From Salminus brasiliensis (Eukaryota > Chordata > Actinopteri > Characiformes > Bryconidae): 64,000 bases of DNA. Below, piece after piece: positions 57,220 to 64,000 of the stretch. A model generated the notes under the pieces. It ran no database searches, was not told the DNA's origin, and saw nothing but the letters and a program-made list of their open reading frames with translations. Each line of letters opens with the position of its first letter. Positions within the stretch are counted from its first letter, which is position 1. The stretch lies in the NCBI RefSeq assembly GCF_030463535.1, contig NC_132893.1, positions 23,974,782 to 24,038,781 of the forward strand, given 5' to 3'. The position numbers and the translations under genes are program-made.

Positions 57220-60130
57220 AATCTCTGTTGAAATGGGCTACTTTAGCTTATGATCAAAAACTCAATCAAGCAAGTGCAATAACACAAGTAAGCCAGCTAG
57301 CAAGTTATTATCTACTAGTCCAAAAGGAAGAAGGCTAGGGCCGTCTTGCATCCTTTTAGCTCATTTAGCTCTCGCCAATGAGCAAACACCAGTCAGAGAG
57401 TTACTCTTGACGGCTCACTTCATGTTCTCTGCCTTGCCTTCTCCGACAACGTCTTCTTTGGTCTCTTCACAGCCTCTGCCATGATGTCTATACTGGGAAA
57501 GCCAAGCTAGCCTGGCTTTCCCAGTAAAAATAAATTTTCACTGTGTAGCAGCACCAAGTACATAGTGCAGCAGCAGTGTTCCAGCCCAGATTAACAATGA
57601 TCAAGACACAATTCTGTCTATTACAAGTCAGTGAAGCATCAAAATGGTTATGCGTGGTTATTTTAAGGTACAATTGCTACATAAAGTACATACATATATA
57701 AAGTACATTTCCAGTTCTTCATCACTCCACAGCTTTAACTACAAAAATAATAGAAAACTATAATAAGAAACTGCAATTCACAGCTTTCCATCCCTGCTTC
57801 TGGAGTTTCACCCACTCTGCTCTTGTTTTTTTGCTGTAACGCACCCATTTTAGCTCAGGAAAGGCTTGTTAATTACTTGATTACTTGGAACAGGGCTAAC
57901 ACTATAATGTGCAGGGAAGGGGAAACTTCAGGCCCTGAGCTGGGAACCACTGCTCTAAACCAACACAATGTGCATAAATTAAATGCAATGTAAAATGGGA
58001 AGGGAAGGGCCTCTGATCTGGCTGAGCATTTATGATTGATGATCGGTAAGGATGGTGGGAGAGGGACATTACTGGTTAACATTGTTGTACTCTACCCTGG
58101 TAAATGAAGACGTAGCCACATACTTAGAGGTGGGCAAGTCGGTTAATTTTAATGGATGACTAGGAGACAAGAAGACTAGGAGACCACCAATTTCTTGAAT
58201 GCAGTAAATAGCTGGAAACCAACACAGTTAAACAGGAGAGGAGGGGTTGTTACCACTAAACAGGCTTTTAGTGTTAATCACTTGTTTAGGGTATCAGAGC
58301 TGAGAACCATATATTAGCACACTGTTCACCTGTGAATTGAATATGAAACGGGCAAACTCAGCGTTTTACTTAGGTAAGTTTAAGTTTTTCTGCGCAAAAA
58401 TAGATTAAAATGTGTATGATTTTGCAGATGATGCATAGGCTATTATTTACACTTCTATTATGTACTTATGTAACTCAACATTTCAAGAAATGTTTAAAAT
58501 GAAGAAATTAGAATCTTTTTATTTTACTTTAGGTACATTTTTGAGCGTGTACTTTTTTTTTACTCAAGTGAAAGTATAAATCATACTTCAACTTTTACTT
58601 AAGTGTTTTCATTTTAAATATTTGTACTTAAGTATGGGACTTTTTTCTTATTTCTGCCCTCACTGGAATTGCCCTCACTATCCTTGTTCTAAATAAAGGA
58701 AGTTAATCCAATTAGAGCTGCAACAAAACATAGTACTGTCCATTATCTCTTCATGTCTATTTTATACCAGTGTTTATATCAGTGTTTTCTGTGAGTCTGA
58801 AACCTGGAACAATAATTATATAGCTGCTGTTTTTACTCTAGCTTGCTTTTTTAATAGCTCCAGTGTTTAATAACTCCAGTGTGAATTTGGAGTTTGGAGT
58901 TCTTGTAAAACATGCATAGCATTTCAGTAATTCTTTTGTGGAGATAATTATATTAAGCGTTGGTTCTGTTCTGCTTTGGCCTCTGCACCTTGTAACCAGG
59001 CTGCAATAACCATTGGGTTTAAAATCAATGTTCATTAACACAGTTGTACAGGCTCAAGCCCCCCCTGTCCTTGCTTTCAGAGTTCCTCTCATACTCTGCT
59101 CGGCTGACGAGGACTCGTGTACCTCTGGCGTGAAGCACCTGAATGCGGAGGCTTGACAGTTGTTTCCTTGCCCTGGTACGCCTCTCTCCCTAGGCACTAA
59201 TTACTTTTAACCGAGAGCCTTTATGTCATGGCAGAATGGACTTACCTGCAGGTGGCAGAAATCAAAGTCTTTTCAGGAAAAACAGTAATTAAAAGCCCAG
59301 GTAGCTGGCCTCCGGCTAGGGAAGAGGGAAGACGGGCCGGGGAGAAAGTAGAAGGACATGGAAGTTCTAAAGTTGGCTTGGAGGAGCAACGAGAACAACC
59401 ACTGAAGGGAAAATTGTCCATAAAACTCTCTTTTATCGCTGAAGTCAAGATATTACCTGTCCGAGTAATTTCGCATGGCTCAAATGGCCTGCGTTCTGGA
59501 GGGGGATGGGACCTGAATGGAGATGAAGTGGAAACTCTGAGATTGATGGAGACAGGACAGGCACAAGCCCACACTGAATGAGAATATGTCACTCACTGTG
59601 TTTATTGGAGGGTAGTTATTGAAAAAGGGTGTCAAGCTCCCCGCTGGATTTACAGTCGATAGCGCGACATCCATCTCTCTGCTGGAGGATTTTAGCGGAG
59701 TATCAGCCCTGTTGTGTGAGCTCACTCTGTCTTGCCCATTATTTTCAGCCACTGTAGGCTGCCCTGGCAAAGCCCGAGCCATCTGATCACACCAACTTCA
59801 CTGCGGCACCTTCATTCTCTGAAAAGCCTGGGCTGTCAGGCGTCTCACAACAACTCCCGCAATTCACAGCCCATATGGTTTAGAAACAGGAAATAATGTG
59901 CTCCATGGAGTGAGAAAGAATCCACAAACCAATCCTGTTTTTTTGGTAACAAAAAGTCACCAGGGACTAATTCTAAGTGTTTTACATTGTTAAAGTTAAT
60001 GCTAATGCCAAAAGTATGTTCACATGCTGGTCACTCTCCAAAAACAACAACAACAAAAAAACACAAGATTTCATTTGTTATTATTTATTAGGATTTTAAT
60101 TTAAAACATATGATGGAAATCCTTTTGCGT
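57220..60130. other. intergenic stretch, possible conserved block at 59050-59900
   Basis: 57220-59040 is AT-rich with no gene seen. 59050-59900 is higher in GC and unique-looking; it contains a 117-codon plus-strand frame without splice support or recognisable motifs, together with a 116-codon frame on the other strand. That double-open pattern argues against coding. Confidence 0.35.
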
Positions 60131-60139
60131 ATGGTTTTC

Positions 60140-60310
60140 TTAATTCAGAACACTCTTACAGATAAAGGCTACAAATGGTTCTTTAGGTGATGCCATAGAA
60201 GAACCCCTTTGGTTTCTATTTCAAACACGGTTCTACAGGAAACCAAAAGCGTTTCTTCAATGTCGCTGCTCAAAGAATCATTTAAAGCCTCTTTTATTTT
60301 CAAGAGTGAA
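60140..60310. repeat. GGTTCT/AGAACC repeat, dispersed copy
   Basis: Contains ACAAATGGTTCTTTAGGTGA, CATAGAAGAACCCCTTTGGT and AGGAAACCAAAAGCGTTTCT. Confidence 0.7.
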
Positions 60311-60819
60311 GCTTTAACAATGTTAGCCGAGACCTCAGTAACAGCCTGTCAGAATCTACATATTTATGGCCAATAAAAATAGTTGGGGGACAGTTGGCCA
60401 TCTCTTGGCCATCTCTTATTGCTGAGTATCAACCGATACCGATCCAATCTTGGTGTTATATATAAATTATACAGCCACACAGTTTATATAAGATGAGCTG
60501 CTAATAAACATTGACCTAAAATCACTTTATTTTTAACAGCAATGAGACATTCTGGACTGATTTATTTAGTTTAGTAGAGAATTTTCTTATAATAACTGTT
60601 TTATAGTGTGTTTAATATCTTATAATCCGGTCTGACTCTCCTCCCTGACCATTCAGCTTCCAGCTCCTTTTAAAATCTGCAGTCAAATCAATTTGTGTGA
60701 GTGTGTAGTGGCACAGCTCTGGACTGTCATCTGTTGTTTGTCTACTACTAATATGAAATGACTGCTTTATAGTGAGACAAGCTGTATGTGAATTTGCACA
60801 TTACAATTTGTGCAACTTA

Positions 60820-61190
60820 AAGGAGCCGAATGCATGTTTGCAGACACCCCTTCTAATGAATGCATTCACTTACATTAAGTTGCACCCATTGCTGACACAG
60901 AACTCTCTGGAGCAGATAGGCATGAACCTACTGGTGCCATGCCAAATGTCAGGCATGGGCTAAAGGGGTAAAAAGACCCCCAGCATTGAGCTGTGGAGCA
61001 GTGGAACTGTGTTCTCTGGAATAATGGTGCTCCATTGAATACTTTTTGGATGAGTTGGGGAGTTGGGAATGAGGTGGGGTGGTGATCCTCCAACATCTTG
61101 ACCATGCAATTAAAGTAGAAGGTCTTCTCTGGACAGCAGAGCAAGTTACTCCAACAAAAGCAGAATTATATATACATTCATTGTGTCCAC
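60820..61190 (+). repeat. dispersed repeat B, near full-length copy
   Basis: Opens GAATGCATGTTTGCAGACAC, then CACCCATTGCTGACACAGAA, CTCTCTGGAGCAGATAGGCA, AGCATTGAGCTGTGGAGCAG and GGGGAGTTGGGAATGAGGTG, ending near TTACTCCAACAAAAGCAG. It is the best-preserved copy together with 4850-5220. Confidence 0.7.
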
Positions 61191-61194
61191 ATAG

Positions 61195-61751
61195 TCTATA
61201 TAAAATTGTAAAGAACTTTGAAGCACGTACTGTAAAAAAAAGCCATATTTTAATTACGTTTGTTTTTTATCCCTTAGGATCACACTGTACACAATACTGA
61301 TCAATCATTTGACTGGATTCAGACTTGAGTGTTTCTTGGCTATGTTGTACACCACTCATCAAAGTATCTGTGAGTTGCTGTGTGCGTCCCTCGCTGCAGA
61401 AATGCTGGTGCTGTCGGGCAGTTTATAGCGGCTGCTTCCGGAGAGGGGGATTAAGTAGAGAAACATATTCGGCTGCTGGTCACAGATAGCAGCCACGGCT
61501 GTGTTTGTAGAGCATATTTAACTATAGGCTCAGGGGTATTTAGAGTCCCTCTTACCAATAAAGCAGTGAAACATGCCACATGGGCCTACAGAATCATATC
61601 CTGCTGTGTAATGTAGATACAAGGGAAACTCTTAGAAATTGCTGATGATAACAGCTGTGTGTAATTATGTGTGATATAATTTCTTACTTATAGCTCATTG
61701 GAACTTTTGGGGTTTAAAGTGTTTTGAATGTAAAGAAAAATGTGTTACTCA

Positions 61752-61796
<45 letters not shown>

Positions 61797-62980
61797 CAAA
61801 AACACACAATAATGCCAGTCTCATAGCAACTGAATTCTGTGTTAATGCAGCAAGTCATTAAAACTGTTAATGCAACAACCTGATTTTCCTGACAACTATA
61901 GAACAAGGTGGATCAACAGATAGTCAGATAGTTAATATATAGCACATATGGTAAACTGTTCCGTTATGGATGAGAGCAATCCTATGTCACTTCTCTGTTG
62001 TCCAAACAACCACAGCCCCTTTTGGGTAAAACATCATGTTGCTGCAGCTAAATTGATGCATTTTCTTAGGGCAACCAGTTACCTCGTATTTGGGCATGTA
62101 TTTGGACATAGTATTTGGGCATAGTGCACTACGTAAGGGTTTTAGGGAGCTATTTGAGATCCAGTGTGGGAGAAAGAATGTTCAACACTATTAGCTTGAT
62201 GCTAACATAACAAAGACAAATGCATAGAAACAATACTAAAATTATTTTAATACATTATTTATCATTAGTTAAGTAATAATGTCATAAGTAATGTCAACAC
62301 TGCAAGAATATGAAGGTTTCAGAATTATACATGCTATGCAAAAGATGTTCTCTGACATAAGGTAAGGTTTTTGCAAAATATATTATATAGAGCTATCCCC
62401 AAAAGTTTTTTTCACCAATGTGAAGAACCCTTAACCAGGCAAAGCACCATTTAAGCATGGTCTTAAGTCATGATTCCACGTAGAACTATTTCCCTTACTA
62501 AATAACCCTTGAAAAATCCCCTGTTTGGGTTAAGTTAGTAAAACAGACTTCACTTCCAAACATGACGGCAGACTTATTGGCCTTGCTGTGATTTGATGAT
62601 TGGGTCTTGTATTGGTTGTCATTTGCTGACTGGACTTAATGTCTTTCTTCCCAGAAGTTTCCACATGCCAGATGGCATTCAAGCTGCTATCTGAAACATT
62701 TGCACTAATTCGGCCCCATGATTTGGAGGAGATAATGATGAGGTCCTGGTAGGATACCGGTGTGTGCGAACGAGAGAGTGCACCTGCTCTGATTGCCACG
62801 GAGGTCTTTGCTCTGCAAACATGCAAATGTGATTAACTCGATTAACTCGAATTCCACCCAAAATAGGACGTCTAAACACTAACCACCCATCGCTTTAGCC
62901 AGAGATCAAAACAGCTAAGCAGTTGAACAGTTCCTAAAAAGTGTACAGTTGTAGAAAATAAAACTGTAATTGGTGTAGAA
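61195..62980. other. non-coding stretch with a TA microsatellite
   Basis: No gene seen. A (TA)n run of about 19 units lies at 61754-61792. A short unique block at 61370-61560 is GC-richer than the rest. Confidence 0.45.
61754..61792. repeat. (TA)n microsatellite
   Basis: An uninterrupted alternating TA run following CTCAGTG and followed by TACATACAAA. Confidence 0.95.
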
Positions 62981-62984
62981 CAGA

Positions 62985-64000
62985 CATACACTCTTATAGA
63001 AACACACTCTTTAATAAAGAGTTGCAAAAAGGGGTTGGTACCATAGTAGAGCTACCTTTGGATCCTTAAAGGACCATTTTTTCATTCAAGTTTAAAGAAC
63101 CTCTATGTAATTAAAAACTTTTAGGAAAAATGTTTATATTATTTGATGGCTATTATTTGATTTACTGCATTTTTGTAAATAAGATATACCAGTGTGAGTA
63201 AGTGAAAACAGCATATTTAAAAAGAGACGTGTGAGTCGGAAGAACCTTGTAAAGATTTAAAGAACTTCCACATAATGTAAAGGTTACAAAAAAAAAGCCT
63301 TAAAACCGAAAATAATAATGAAGTAAAAAAAAATAGTATGGTTTATCACATACTTGAGATGCAGTTGATCAGCCAAGATATTGCTGATATCTGTGCTCCT
63401 TCAGGTTTGGAAGGGAGATGTTAGGCTGATGTTGCTAAGGAGCACTGGACTTCTCATCTTGGTAAATATATGAAAAATATTTTTTTTAAATATAAAAATA
63501 TAAAATCATCTCTCAAACTGCTCAAAATACATCCAGATCTTTATGCATTTGAGGCAAACAAACTGACATTGTTTAGAATATTTAAGTTACTTGTTTTAAA
63601 CTATAAAAAAACAAAATACATCTGCGACTTTATGTTGATAATGGTGTGTTTCTAATTTTTGCTTAAATAAGGTCTTTCCAGGCTTTTTTATTAAATCAGT
63701 TTAATATGTAGCTTCTGAATAGATTCTTAAAGCAAACCAATGATTTTGGTATGTATCTGTCGCATGTTGGTATGTTGGTGAACCTAGGTTCAGTATTTAT
63801 TAGCAGCATTAGCCTAGCAATTGTAAATGGAAGCACAAGTCAAATACCAAATATGTTTCGACTGATTGATCTGCGGTTAATGATCAATCATGTAACTTTC
63901 ATTTGCCATCTAATTTTCCTTAAACAATTTATTAAGAATCTGTTTAATGAGTCCCCATTTAAAAGGTTCTTTAGGGAACCAAAAGTGTTCTAAATAAGCC
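62985..64000. repeat. GGTTCT/AGAACC repeat fragments and AT-rich sequence
   Basis: Fragments at about 62985-63310 (TTGGATCCTTAAAGGACCAT, TTAAAGAACCTCTATG, GGAAGAACCTTGTAAAG) and at the window end (63960-64000: AAAAGGTTCTTTAGGGAACC). Between them the sequence is AT-rich, with no gene seen. Confidence 0.6.

Noticed and set aside
59228..59592. 117-codon frame MAEWTYLQVAEIKV and its antisense partner
   Set aside because: Both strands are open, with no recognisable domain or intron signals; treated as non-coding.

Overview
The window is vertebrate nuclear DNA, most likely from a ray-finned fish and perhaps an otophysan such as a characin, catfish or electric fish. The grounds are short exons with GT/AG introns, three proteins clearly orthologous to vertebrate genes, AATAAA poly(A) signals, and many fish-type repeats (decayed Tc1/mariner copies, MITEs, a SINE with an L2-like tail, CA/TA microsatellites). 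The species assignment is inference. No prokaryotic, viral or CRISPR-like structure is visible.

Layout. 1-1.2 kb: a possible last exon and 3' UTR of a gene entering from the left. 1.2-6.5 kb: non-coding and repeat-rich, including a tandem array of a GGTTCT-type repeat. 6.6-9.3 kb: a small gene I do not recognise, encoding about 195 aa with a C-terminal CCHC finger resembling UBZ4. 9.3-18.1 kb: no gene seen; it holds an array of diverged direct repeats (13.3-15.5 kb) and a striking 2-kb inverted array of a short tandem repeat (15.56-17.56 kb). 18.3-22.4 kb (+): slc25a1, the mitochondrial citrate carrier, 9 coding exons. 23.4-31.0 kb (-): nle1 (Notchless homolog 1), 12 coding exons plus an inferred 5' UTR exon. 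31.08-48.51 kb (+): ltn1 (listerin), 30 coding exons, 1766 codons. 49-64 kb: no coding gene seen; it holds a Tc1 relic, a SINE, more copies of the dispersed repeats, and unique blocks that may be conserved non-coding elements.

Organisation. slc25a1 and nle1 converge tail to tail, with poly(A) signals about 240 bp apart. nle1 and ltn1 diverge head to head from a gap of well under 200 bp, which suggests one bidirectional promoter. Both of those proteins act on the large ribosomal subunit: NLE1 in 60S maturation, listerin in 60S-associated quality control of stalled nascent chains. Shared transcription would therefore make biological sense, though it is unproven here. Exon boundaries were set by reading splice sites and requiring phase agreement; the coding sums of slc25a1 (1098 nt), nle1 (1431 nt) and ltn1 (5301 nt) are all divisible by three and end in stops at the expected places.
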